DNA of 54,411 nt from JBOHRN01 sp050732775 (lineage in GTDB: Bacteria; Gemmatimonadota; Gemmatimonadetes; Longimicrobiales; Longimicrobiaceae), in assembly GCA_050732775.1 (NCBI GenBank), contig JBOHRN010000041.1, forward strand, positions 1-54,411, given 5' to 3'. Positions within the stretch are counted from its first letter, which is position 1; every line of letters begins with the position of its first letter. The position numbers and the translations under genes are program-made. The notes under the pieces were generated by a model, which had not been told where the DNA came from, did not search any database, and worked only from the letters and a program-made list of their open reading frames with translations. Below are positions 17,361 to 25,635 of the stretch, piece by piece.

Positions 17361-19183
17361 ACCGCCGCCGGCTCGTCCGCGAACTGCATCTCGTAAAGTC
17401 GCCGGTAGAGCCCTCCCCAGGCGAGCAGTTCCTCGTGGCGGCCGCGCTGCACTACCCTCCCCTCGTCCATGACCACGATCAGGTCGGCCCTGCGCACGGT
17501 CGAGAGCCGGTGCGCGATCACCAGCACCGTGCGGCCCTCCATCAACTCCCGCACCGCGTCCTGCACCATCAGTTCGCTCTCGGCGTCCAGCGCGCTGGTC
17601 GCCTCGTCGAGGATCAAGACCGGGGGGTTGCGGAGCAGGGCGCGGGCTATGGCGAGGCGCTGCCGCTGGCCGCCCGAGAGGCGGGTGCCCCGCTCGCCCA
17701 GCACGGTGGCGTACCCTTCCGGCAGGGCCGATATGAAGTCGTGGGCGTGCGCCGCCCTGGCCGCCTCCTCGACCTGGCGCCGAGTAGCCGACCTAACCCC
17801 GTAGGCCAGGTTGGCGCACACGGTGTCGTGGAAGATCACAGTCTCCTGCGACACTATTCCGAACAGGGACCGCAACGGCTTGAGCTTGAGGTCACGGAGG
17901 TCGGTCCCGTCCAGGGTTACCCGGCCCGAGGTGGGGTCGTGGAAGCGGGGGAGAAGATCGGCCAGGGTGCTCTTGCCCGCTCCGCTCGGCCCCACCAGAG
18001 CCACCACGCTCCCGCGGGGGATCTCCACGTTCACGTCTCGCAGAACCCGGCCGTCTCCGGCGTACGAGAACGACACCCGCTCCAGCCGGATCGACTCTTC
18101 CAGCCCGGCGGCTCGCAGCGCGCCCGGCCTCTCCCCGATCAGCCGCGGCTCGTCGATCAGCTCGAAGACCCGCGCGGCCGCCACCAGCCCCGGCTGCACC
18201 AGCGCGGGAAAGTGTCCTAACCACTTGGCGGGAGACATCAGCTTCATGGCGAGGGCCAAAAGAGCCAGAAAGGCGGACGCTCCCAAGGCACCCGTCTCCA
18301 GGACCAGGTAGCTACCGAACCACAGCAGGGCCAAAACCGCCGCCGCGGCGATCATCTCGGCGGCGGGCGGAAAGAGCTGGCGCCACCGCTCGTCGCGCAC
18401 GAACGCCTTGAAGTGCCGTCCGGTTAGCCCCTGGAACCGCTCGCTCTCCAGCTCCTCGGCCCCGGACGACTTGACCAGCCGGATGCCCCCCACCGTCTCC
18501 TGTAGCTGTGACGACAGCTCGCCCACGGTGTCCAGGACCCGGTGGAAGCCCGCGCGCAACCGCCTCCGGAAGCGCGTCCACATCCCCAGCATCGGTGGCA
18601 GCGAGAGGAGCGCCAGCAGGGTGAGTTGCCACGATAACGAAAAGAGAACCACCAGGAAGAAGAGCACCTGTACCGATGACGAGAGCGCCTTGGCCAAGTT
18701 GCGGGTCACCAGCGTACGGATCTGGTCCACGTCCACGGTGGCGCGGGAGATTATTTGGCCCGCCCGGGTGCGCTGGAAGAAGGGCAGGTCGAGGTCCAGC
18801 AGGTGATCGTAAATATCGTTGCGCAAATCGCGGGTTACTCGGCCCTCGACCACCGACACCGTATACTGCTGTACATAAGCGGCCACGTTCTTGGCCAGGT
18901 ACGCCAGGAACATCACCAGCACCACGTTGCGGAGAGCCACCATGGGGTCGGCCCCGGCGATCAGCCCCCCTACCGTCCTATCGAGTAAGCCGGAGACCAA
19001 GCCGTCACTTTCGACCCCCCCTCCGCCGACGCCAGCGCCCTGGAAGAGGACGTCGAGGAGGGGGATCAGGAGCGTAAAACTGAACACGTCGAGCGCGGCG
19101 AAGCAGATCATCGCCACGATGGAAACGGAAAAGAGCCCCAGGTGGGGGCGCAGATAGCCGAGGATGCGCAAGTACAGCTTCAT
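17357..19183 (-). CDS. MsbA-like ABC exporter (fused membrane and ATPase domains)
   Basis: A 608-residue half-transporter. Six membrane helices span about residues 15-320, with a periplasmic Gly/Val-rich loop (GAGVGGGGVESDG). They are followed by an ATPase with Walker A GPSGAGKST (about 398-406), signature LSGGQRQRLAIARALL (about 500), Walker B LILDEATSALD and the switch histidine in VIAHRLSTV. It would dimerise to flip a lipid-linked substrate. Its place beside an LpxL-type acyltransferase and heptosyltransferase-like GT9 makes lipid A-core the best guess, though lipid-linked polysaccharide is possible. It starts at ATG 19183, nine bases after the GT9 gene. Confidence 0.88.
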   Translation of the reverse strand: MKLYLRILGYLRPHLGLFSVSIVAMICFAALDVFSFTLLIPLLDVLFQGAGVGGGGVESDGLVSGLLDRTVGGLIAGADPMVALRNVVLVMFLAYLAKNVAAYVQQYTVSVVEGRVTRDLRNDIYDHLLDLDLPFFQRTRAGQIISRATVDVDQIRTLVTRNLAKALSSSVQVLFFLVVLFSLSWQLTLLALLSLPPMLGMWTRFRRRLRAGFHRVLDTVGELSSQLQETVGGIRLVKSSGAEELESERFQGLTGRHFKAFVRDERWRQLFPPAAEMIAAAAVLALLWFGSYLVLETGALGASAFLALLALAMKLMSPAKWLGHFPALVQPGLVAAARVFELIDEPRLIGERPGALRAAGLEESIRLERVSFSYAGDGRVLRDVNVEIPRGSVVALVGPSGAGKSTLADLLPRFHDPTSGRVTLDGTDLRDLKLKPLRSLFGIVSQETVIFHDTVCANLAYGVRSATRRQVEEAARAAHAHDFISALPEGYATVLGERGTRLSGGQRQRLAIARALLRNPPVLILDEATSALDAESELMVQDAVRELMEGRTVLVIAHRLSTVRRADLIVVMDEGRVVQRGRHEELLAWGGLYRRLYEMQFADEPAAV

Positions 19184-19192
19184 GCCCGCAAG

Positions 19193-20224
19193 CTACCCCG
19201 TCCGTGAAGGGGGGTCAATCGCGAGCGCCACCTTAGCCAGTACCTGGTCCACCGAGACGCGCTCCATCCGTCCCGGGCGGTAGCCCGCGTCGGCGGGGTA
19301 GTTTTCGCCCGGCTCACCGTAGCCGTCCACTAGCAACTCGCGGAAGCGGATGGGCCCCACCCGCTTGGGGTTGGTGTAACCCATCAGGGCCACCGTGGGC
19401 GTGCCCACCGCCACGCCCAGGTGCAGGGCCGCGCTATCCGGGCTCACCACCACGTCGGCCCGGTTCAGCAGGTACACCAGCCGCCGCAGATCCCACGCGC
19501 GCAAGTCGAGGGGCGGATGGGCGGCCTTCCGGCGGACCACGGCCATCGCCGCCTCTTCGGCGGCAGAGGGCGCGCCCACCACCACGATGCTCCCACCCAA
19601 CTCCGCGTGGACCCGGCCGGCGAGCTCGGCGTACCGCTCGGCCGGCCAATCTTTGGCCAAGCGGCTGCTCGCCAGGCAGATAGCCACCACGGGACCGCCG
19701 CCCGTGGGAAGAAGTCCGGCGTAACGGGCACACTCCTCGGCCGTGGGGCCAACCTGCCATTCGATCCTTGCGGGCACCCCCAGGTACTCCACGAACTCCA
19801 GCTGCTGGTCCAAGATGTGTCCCACCGGCCGGGGCGGCAGCTTTTCGTTGGTGAACAGCCAGTTGAGGTCGGGGGCCCGGGCTCGGTTCAGCCCCACTTT
19901 GCGGGGCGCCCGTAAAATACCGGTGACCACTCCCGCCTTGAAGTAAACGTGCGGGTCGAGTACCAGGTCGAACTCCCGGCCCCGGCTCTCGCGCAGAAAG
20001 CGGGGGAAGGCCCGCCACCCCTCCTTCCGGTGGAAGAAGAGAAAGTCGTCGATGGCCGGGTGCTCCGCGATCAGCGGATAAACGTCTGGTTGAATCACCC
20101 AGCTGAGTTGCACGCCGGGAGCCGCGTGCTTGAGCGAGACCGCCACCGGCAGGGCGTTAACCACGTCGCCGATGGAGCTCATCATCACCACGGCGACGCG
20201 CTGGCCCGAGAGAGGGTGGGGCAT
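19193..20224 (-). CDS. Family 9 glycosyltransferase (heptosyltransferase-like)
   Basis: A 343-residue GT9 protein, the family that includes WaaC and WaaF, which add heptose to the LPS inner core. The start has VAVVMMSSIGDVVNALPVA, as in WaaC. The C-terminal donor domain includes VVAICLASSRLAKDWPAERYA and SPDSAALHLGVAVGTPTVAL. I chose ATG 20224 over an in-frame start 66 bases upstream that would add residues with no family match. It is the first gene of the eight-gene operon and is divergent from the amidohydrolase. The 140-base gap holds no clear promoter that I can defend. Confidence 0.85.
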   Translation of the reverse strand: MPHPLSGQRVAVVMMSSIGDVVNALPVAVSLKHAAPGVQLSWVIQPDVYPLIAEHPAIDDFLFFHRKEGWRAFPRFLRESRGREFDLVLDPHVYFKAGVVTGILRAPRKVGLNRARAPDLNWLFTNEKLPPRPVGHILDQQLEFVEYLGVPARIEWQVGPTAEECARYAGLLPTGGGPVVAICLASSRLAKDWPAERYAELAGRVHAELGGSIVVVGAPSAAEEAAMAVVRRKAAHPPLDLRAWDLRRLVYLLNRADVVVSPDSAALHLGVAVGTPTVALMGYTNPKRVGPIRFRELLVDGYGEPGENYPADAGYRPGRMERVSVDQVLAKVALAIDPPSRTG

Positions 20225-20364
20225 GGGGGATAGCGGACAGAGGACCGATCGGGACGGCGCGAAGCTAGTCGCTTTCGGTCGGCCCGTCAACGGACTCCCT
20301 TGCGAAAGCTGGGTGTAAGCCGGACCTTACCGCTCCGTTTGATCCTGTTGCCACCGGTAAGCCG

Positions 20365-22071
20365 ATGAGATCATACTTTGCCGCCCTCGCTTCGCTACTC
20401 CTCGCTGGCTGCGCCCCAGCCGTGAGCGCGCCGCCCGCCGTACCCACCCTTCCCGCCGACCTGGTGCTGCGGGGCGGAAAGGTATTTCTCGCCGACCAGG
20501 CTGGAACAGTCGTAGAGGCGCTGGCCATACGGGGTGACGAGGTGGTCGCCGCGGGCACCAGCACCGAGGTGTCGCGCCACCTTGGCCCCGACACCGAGGT
20601 GATGGAGCTGCGGGGACGGCTGGTCACCCCCGGCTTCAACGACGCCCACATCCACTTTGCCCCGGGCGGAGTTTCCCTGCTGAACCTCGACCTGCTCGGC
20701 ACCACCTCCCTGGCCGAGATCGAGCGGCTGGTGGTCGAGCGGGTCCGCACCGCCGCGCCCGGGGAGTGGATTCAGGGGCGGGGCTGGGACCACACCCGGC
20801 TGCCGGCGCGCGAGCTGGGGCCCGGGGGGTGGCCCACCGCCGGGGCGCTCGACCGGGCGGCGCCCAACAACCCAGTGGTCCTGTCGCGGGTCGACGGGCA
20901 CGTCGTCTGGGCCAATTCGCGGGCCATGGAGGCGGCGCGGATAGGGCCGGCGACCGAGCCCCCGGCTGGCGGAGAGATCGTCCGAGACCCCGCCACGGGC
21001 GAGGCTACGGGCGTCTTTCTGGAGTCGGCGCAAGCACTGATCGAGCGGTACCTACCCGACCCCTCCCCCGCCACGCTCCGCCGGGGGATCGAGGCGGCGA
21101 TGGAGTTGGCCGCTAGCAGCGGCGTGACCAGCGTGCAAACTAGCGCCTCGGCCGAGGAGCTACGGGTGTATCGAGAGCTGCAGGGTGCCGGTGAGCTCAC
21201 CGTGCGGGTGTACGCCTGGAGGCCGCTCGGGCACGAGGTTATCGAGGGCTTCCGCCAGTTGGGCATCGGCGCGGGCTTCGGCGACGCCTGGCTGCGTACC
21301 GGTTTGGTCAAGGGGTACGCCGACGGCACACTGGGTTCGCGCACCGCCTACATGCTGGAACCGTTCGCCGACGATGCGGACAACCGCGGGCTGCCGCAGT
21401 ACTCCCAAGCCGAGCTCGACTCCTTGGTACTGGCGGCCGACGCGGCCGGACTCCAGGTCATCGTCCACGCCATCGGCGACGCTGCTAACCGGATGGTGCT
21501 CGACGCTTTCGAACGGGCCGCCCGGGTAAACGGCTCCCGCGAACGCCGCCACCGCGTCGAACACGCCCAGGTTCTCGACGCCCGTGACATCCCCCGTTTC
21601 GCCGGCTTGGGGGTGATCGCCTCCATGCAGCCGACCCACGCCACCAGCGACATGCGCTGGGCCGAGGACCGGCTTGGGCCGGAGCGGGCGCGGGAGGGTG
21701 CCTACGCATGGCGCTCGCTACTGGAGGCGGGCGCCGCCCTTGCCTTCGGGACCGATTTTCCGGTAGAGCCGATGCGGCCGGTAGAGGGGATCTACTCGGC
21801 GGTTACCCGCCAGAGCCGCGAGGACCCTGGCACGCCGCCGGGGGGCTGGCTGCCCGGGCAACGGCTCTCCCGCGCCGAGGCGATCCGGCTGTACACCGCC
21901 GGCTCCGCGTACTCTGAATGGGAAGAGACGCGCAAGGGTACGCTGGAGCCGGGCATGCTGGCCGACCTGGTCCTCTGGTCCGACGACTTGCTCACCGCTC
22001 CCGCCGCCCAGATCCTGAAGGCCGAACCCGTCCTGACGGTAGTGGGGGGAAGGGTGGTGTACCGTCAGTAG
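20365..22071 (+). CDS. Amidohydrolase lipoprotein (YtcJ-like)
   Basis: A 568-residue metal-dependent amidohydrolase of the YtcJ/exoenzyme-regulatory AepA group. It opens with a lipoprotein signal (ALASLLLAGC, Cys16), so it should be anchored in the periplasm or outer membrane. Metal-site motifs are visible: PGFNDAHIHF (about 89-98), VIVHAIGDAANRMVLD, RHRVEHAQVLD, and FGTDFPVEPMRPVEGIYSAV near the end. Substrates of this group are mostly unknown; some hydrolyse amides or carbamates. It is the only large gene on the plus strand and its stop overlaps the convergent TonB-like gene by seven bases. I see no terminator between them. Confidence 0.88.
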   Translation: MRSYFAALASLLLAGCAPAVSAPPAVPTLPADLVLRGGKVFLADQAGTVVEALAIRGDEVVAAGTSTEVSRHLGPDTEVMELRGRLVTPGFNDAHIHFAPGGVSLLNLDLLGTTSLAEIERLVVERVRTAAPGEWIQGRGWDHTRLPARELGPGGWPTAGALDRAAPNNPVVLSRVDGHVVWANSRAMEAARIGPATEPPAGGEIVRDPATGEATGVFLESAQALIERYLPDPSPATLRRGIEAAMELAASSGVTSVQTSASAEELRVYRELQGAGELTVRVYAWRPLGHEVIEGFRQLGIGAGFGDAWLRTGLVKGYADGTLGSRTAYMLEPFADDADNRGLPQYSQAELDSLVLAADAAGLQVIVHAIGDAANRMVLDAFERAARVNGSRERRHRVEHAQVLDARDIPRFAGLGVIASMQPTHATSDMRWAEDRLGPERAREGAYAWRSLLEAGAALAFGTDFPVEPMRPVEGIYSAVTRQSREDPGTPPGGWLPGQRLSRAEAIRLYTAGSAYSEWEETRKGTLEPGMLADLVLWSDDLLTAPAAQILKAEPVLTVVGGRVVYRQ

Positions 22072-22808
22072 AACAGAATCTCAAACGGATACCAGGCCGC
22101 CACTGGGCGTCCACGGCGGGTGGCGGGGTCGAAGCTCCATGCGGCAGCGCGGCTAACGAGCTTCCGGTTGTAGCCCCGGTCCGGGGTGGGGGGATCGAGC
22201 CGGGTAGAGTCGGGCACCACCCGGCCGCGGACGTCCACGAACACCCACACCGTTATCTCCTGGCCCCGCACGCTGCCCGGGTAGCCCTGCGGGGGCAGGA
22301 TCATGCCGCGCGGCACGGGCAAGGTGCCTTCCTCGCCCTCCCCGCCCCCACCCCCTTCCTCGCCCTCGCCGCTCGCTTCTCCCTCACCCTCTCCCGAGCC
22401 GCTTCCCGCCTCCTCGCCCAAGAGCCCCCGATCGGCCCGGCTCGGCTCGGGCGGCGCCACCCGCTCCTGCTCGGTCACCTCGGGCTCGGGCTCGGGGTCC
22501 TCCTGCTCCTCCTCGGGCCGCGCGACTCGAAACGTCACCTGTTGCATGCCGCCCCCGCCACCCGCACGCACGTCCCCGGCGGCCGGGCCACGCGCCGAAG
22601 TGAGCGACGGTTCGGGCAAGTCGACCGAGCGGAACCAGAGGAAGAGGAGGGCGTGAAAGAGGATCGCGAGCAGGTAACCCACCCGGACCGCCCCCTTGTA
22701 CAACCGGTTCCAGCGCTCGGAAGGCGCGGGCCGGCGAAGCGGCCGAGCTCGCTCCTCCGACGCTTCCACCTTGGTGGTGGCTCCGCTGCCCGCTTCTCTC
22801 TCGCTCAT
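22065..22808 (-). CDS. TonB-like energy-transducer protein with Gly/Glu-rich linker
   Basis: A 247-residue protein with a short cytoplasmic N-terminus, one membrane helix (about residues 40-62, VRVGYLLAILFHALLFLWF), a long low-complexity periplasmic linker, and a C-terminal TonB-type domain (from ITVWVFVDVRGRVVPDSTRL to PFEILFY). The linker alternates acidic and glycine residues (GEGEGEASGEGEEGGGGGEGEEG) instead of the Pro/Lys repeats common in TonB. I chose ATG 22808 because the upstream in-frame start would add 20 uncharacteristic residues. No ExbB/ExbD pair is adjacent; the nearest homologues are TolQ and TolR at 36 kb. Confidence 0.75.
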   Translation of the reverse strand: MSEREAGSGATTKVEASEERARPLRRPAPSERWNRLYKGAVRVGYLLAILFHALLFLWFRSVDLPEPSLTSARGPAAGDVRAGGGGGMQQVTFRVARPEEEQEDPEPEPEVTEQERVAPPEPSRADRGLLGEEAGSGSGEGEGEASGEGEEGGGGGEGEEGTLPVPRGMILPPQGYPGSVRGQEITVWVFVDVRGRVVPDSTRLDPPTPDRGYNRKLVSRAAAWSFDPATRRGRPVAAWYPFEILFY

Positions 22809-22905
22809 ACCGTTTGGTAGAGCGGAGTCGGAGCGAAGTTCCAGCGGGAGCCACGGGACCCCGGTCAAGCCGCCTTATGGGGCGAGTACCCGCTCCAGCA
22901 GAGCC

Positions 22906-24567
22906 CTACAACATCGGCAGCTTTAACCCTTCGCGCCTGGCCGTCTCCAGCGCCAGTTGGTAACCGGCGTCGGCGTGGCGGGCGACTCCAACGCCGGGGT
23001 CGTTGGTGAGCACCCGCTCCAGCCGGACGCGCATCTCGGGGGTGCCGTCGGCCACGATCACCTGGCCGGCGTGCAGCGAGTTGCCGATGCCCACCCCGCC
23101 GCCGTGGTGAAAAGACACCCACGAGGCGCCGCTCGCCACGTTGAGCAGAGCGTTGAGGATGGGCCAGTCGGCGACTGCGTCGCTACCGTCCTTCATGGCC
23201 TCGGTTTCGCGGAAGGGCGAGGCCACCGAGCCGGTGTCGAGGTGGTCGCGGCCGATCACGATCGGCGCCGAGATCTCGCCGTTGGCCACCAGGTCGTTGA
23301 GCGCCACCCCGAACCTCGCCCGCTCGCCCTGCCCCAGCCAGCAGATGCGGGCGGGTAGCCCCTGAAATTGAACCTTTTCGCGCGCCTGTGTTATCCAGCG
23401 CCGCAGCTGCTCATCGTCTGGGAAGAGCTCGAGCACCAGCTGGTCGGTGCGGTAGATGTCGGCCGGGTCGCCGGAGAGAGCCACCCAGCGAAACGGTCCC
23501 TTGCCCTGGCAGAAGAGCGGACGGACGTACGCCGGCACAAAGCCGGGAAAGGCGAAAGCGTCGGCGAAACCCGCGTCCCGGGCCTGGCCGCGCAGGTTGT
23601 TGCCGTAGTCGAAGGTGACGGCGCCGTGCTTCATCATTCCGACCATCGCCTGGCAGTGGGCGCGCATGCTCTCCATCGAGCGGCGCTGGTACTCGGCGGG
23701 ATCGTGGTCGCGTAGGGCGTCGGCTTCTTGCAGGGAGAGCCCGGCGGGGACGTAGCCGTCGAGGGCGTCGTGGGCGCTGGTCTGGTCGGTGAGCACGTCT
23801 GGGGTGACGCCTCGTTCGAGGAGTTCGGGGACGACCTCGGCGCAGTTCCCCACCAACCCGACTGAGAGCTGCTCACCCGTGGCGCGCGCCTCCAAGGTCC
23901 AGCCGAGCGCCTCGTCGAGGTCCTCCGTCATGCGGTCGCAGTAGCCGCTTTCGATGCGCCGCTCGATGCGCCGGGGGTCCACCTCTACGCAGAGGATGGC
24001 ACCTTCATTCATGGTCACGGCAAGGGGTTGGGCGCCCCCCATCCCCCCCATCCCCCCGGTGAGCGTCCAGGTGCCCTTGAGCGAACCGCCGAAGTGCTCG
24101 CGCGCTACCGCGCCGAAGGTTTCGTAGGTGCCCTGTAGGATACCCTGCGTGCCGATGTAGATCCACGAACCGGCGGTCATCTGGCCGAACATCATGAGTC
24201 CTCGCCGCTCTAACTCGCGGAAGTGGTCCCAGGTTGCCCAGCGGCCCACTAAGTTACCGTTGGCGATGAGTACGCGCGGCGCTCCCCGGTGCGTGCGGAA
24301 GACGCCGGCTGGCTTGCCGGACTGGACCAGCAGCGTTTCGTCGTCCGCGAGCTCACGAAGGGTCGTCACTAGGGCGCCGAACGCCTCCCAAGAGCGGGCC
24401 GCCCGGCCGGTGCCGCCGTAGACCACCAGCTCTTCGGGCCGCTCGGCAACCTCGGGGTCCAGGTTGTTCATCAGCATGCGCAGCGCCGCCTCCTGTTGCC
24501 ACCCCTGGCAGGAGATCTCGGCGCCGCGCGGGGCGCGGACTGTGTGGGGTTTCGTGATTACAGTCAC
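22906..24567 (-). CDS. hutU: Urocanate hydratase
   Basis: A full-length 553-residue urocanate hydratase, the second step of histidine degradation, which converts urocanate to imidazolone propionate with a tightly bound NAD. Family signatures include CQGWQQEAALRMLMNNLDP near the start, the NAD-site TGGMGGMGGAQPLA, the central VDQ-type TDQTSAHDALDGYVP, and VSFHHGGGVGIGNSLHAGQV near the end. The start is GTG 24567, overlapping the stop of the DNA methyltransferase by four bases (GTGA). Histidase lies 1.07 kb upstream, with the methyltransferase in between. hutI and hutG or hutF are not in the window. Confidence 0.95.
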   Translation of the reverse strand: MTVITKPHTVRAPRGAEISCQGWQQEAALRMLMNNLDPEVAERPEELVVYGGTGRAARSWEAFGALVTTLRELADDETLLVQSGKPAGVFRTHRGAPRVLIANGNLVGRWATWDHFRELERRGLMMFGQMTAGSWIYIGTQGILQGTYETFGAVAREHFGGSLKGTWTLTGGMGGMGGAQPLAVTMNEGAILCVEVDPRRIERRIESGYCDRMTEDLDEALGWTLEARATGEQLSVGLVGNCAEVVPELLERGVTPDVLTDQTSAHDALDGYVPAGLSLQEADALRDHDPAEYQRRSMESMRAHCQAMVGMMKHGAVTFDYGNNLRGQARDAGFADAFAFPGFVPAYVRPLFCQGKGPFRWVALSGDPADIYRTDQLVLELFPDDEQLRRWITQAREKVQFQGLPARICWLGQGERARFGVALNDLVANGEISAPIVIGRDHLDTGSVASPFRETEAMKDGSDAVADWPILNALLNVASGASWVSFHHGGGVGIGNSLHAGQVIVADGTPEMRVRLERVLTNDPGVGVARHADAGYQLALETARREGLKLPML

Positions 24568-25577
24568 GGCATGTTTCTGTGGATACCCCTCACCGCCCGC
24601 GCCCGCAGTAGCTCCTTCGGTTCCGGATCACCCCGAACCACTTTGGACCCGAAGCAGAGCTCTCGCGGATCAACTTTTTTGTCCACCCTCACGGGATCTA
24701 CGAAGCGGTAAGGTAACGCCTCCAAACGATCCGTTAGATCGGTCAATGCTTCTTCCCGAAACTCGAGCTGAATATCGGCGCTCTGGAAAAGACCACTTTG
24801 TGACCCCCCGACTTTCTCCCGGATCAGAGGTTCGTAATCCGGGTTGACCTCGAAGCCCAACGAATTGCGTCCGAGATTCCGCGCCGCTAGCGAGGTGGTT
24901 CCGCTGCCCAGGAAAGGGTCCAACACGGTTTCGCCCACGAAGGTGAACATCTTGATGAGGCGGCGGGGAAGCTCTTCCGGAAACATGGCCAGGTGTCCTC
25001 TCTGACGCTCGCCCCGAAAGTTCCAGTGCCCGGTAAAGTAGGTATTCCACTCCTGGTTGGTAAGCTCGGAGGCCTCCTTGACCTCGGGCGAAACCGGCGG
25101 CCCCTTCCCCAACTTCTTGAAGATCAGGATGAACTCGTAGTCGAGCTTCATAACACCGTTCCTCGGATAGGGATATGATCCCATGACCGTTGCTCCGCCG
25201 CTGGTATTGGTGGTGGTAACCTTCTGCCAGATCACCGCGCCCATGTAGTCGAACCCGATGGTTTCGCAGAAACGGATGATCTCCGCGCGGATGGGAATCA
25301 CCTTGTACCGGCCGTAGTAGACCGAACGCGCGAACTGGTCACCGATGTTCACGCACAGGCGGCAGCCCAGCTCCAATACCCGGTAGCACTCGTTCCAGAC
25401 CAGATTCAGGTTGTTGACGTACTCTTCGTAGCTGTCGTGAAAGCCGATCTGCTCCGCCCCGCCATAATCCTTGAGTTGCCAATAGGGGGGAGAGGTCACC
25501 ACGAGTTGAACCGAACGATCGGGGAGCTCCGGCATCGCTCTGGAATCTCCGATGATGAGGCGGTGGTGCGTGGTCAT
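24564..25577 (-). CDS. Solitary beta-class DNA methyltransferase (SPPY type)
   Basis: A 337-residue SAM-dependent amino-methyltransferase, likely N4-cytosine or N6-adenine. The catalytic motif IV VVTSPPYWQLKDYG (about 26-39) comes before the SAM-binding motif I LDPFLGSGTTSLAARNLG (about 219-236), the order of the beta class. SPPY is most common among N4-cytosine enzymes. The last 80 residues match no domain I can name. ATG 25577 is chosen because upstream in-frame residues read across the hutH end. It sits between hutH (58 bases upstream) and hutU (four-base overlap), with no restriction gene nearby. Four 60-base lines inside it hand-count to 55% G+C, against 65% in matching lines of its neighbours, which suggests horizontal transfer. 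Confidence 0.88.
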   Translation of the reverse strand: MTTHHRLIIGDSRAMPELPDRSVQLVVTSPPYWQLKDYGGAEQIGFHDSYEEYVNNLNLVWNECYRVLELGCRLCVNIGDQFARSVYYGRYKVIPIRAEIIRFCETIGFDYMGAVIWQKVTTTNTSGGATVMGSYPYPRNGVMKLDYEFILIFKKLGKGPPVSPEVKEASELTNQEWNTYFTGHWNFRGERQRGHLAMFPEELPRRLIKMFTFVGETVLDPFLGSGTTSLAARNLGRNSLGFEVNPDYEPLIREKVGGSQSGLFQSADIQLEFREEALTDLTDRLEALPYRFVDPVRVDKKVDPRELCFGSKVVRGDPEPKELLRARAVRGIHRNMP

Positions 25578-25635
25578 GAACTCAGGTGCTGAAAAAGAAA
25601 GAGAACGCCCGCACTCTGTCGGAACTTTACCTTCG

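Noticed and set aside
24564..25577. Possible restriction-modification or phage-defence system around the methyltransferase
   Set aside because: The neighbours on both sides are histidine-degradation genes and no nuclease, helicase or specificity gene is present within the window.
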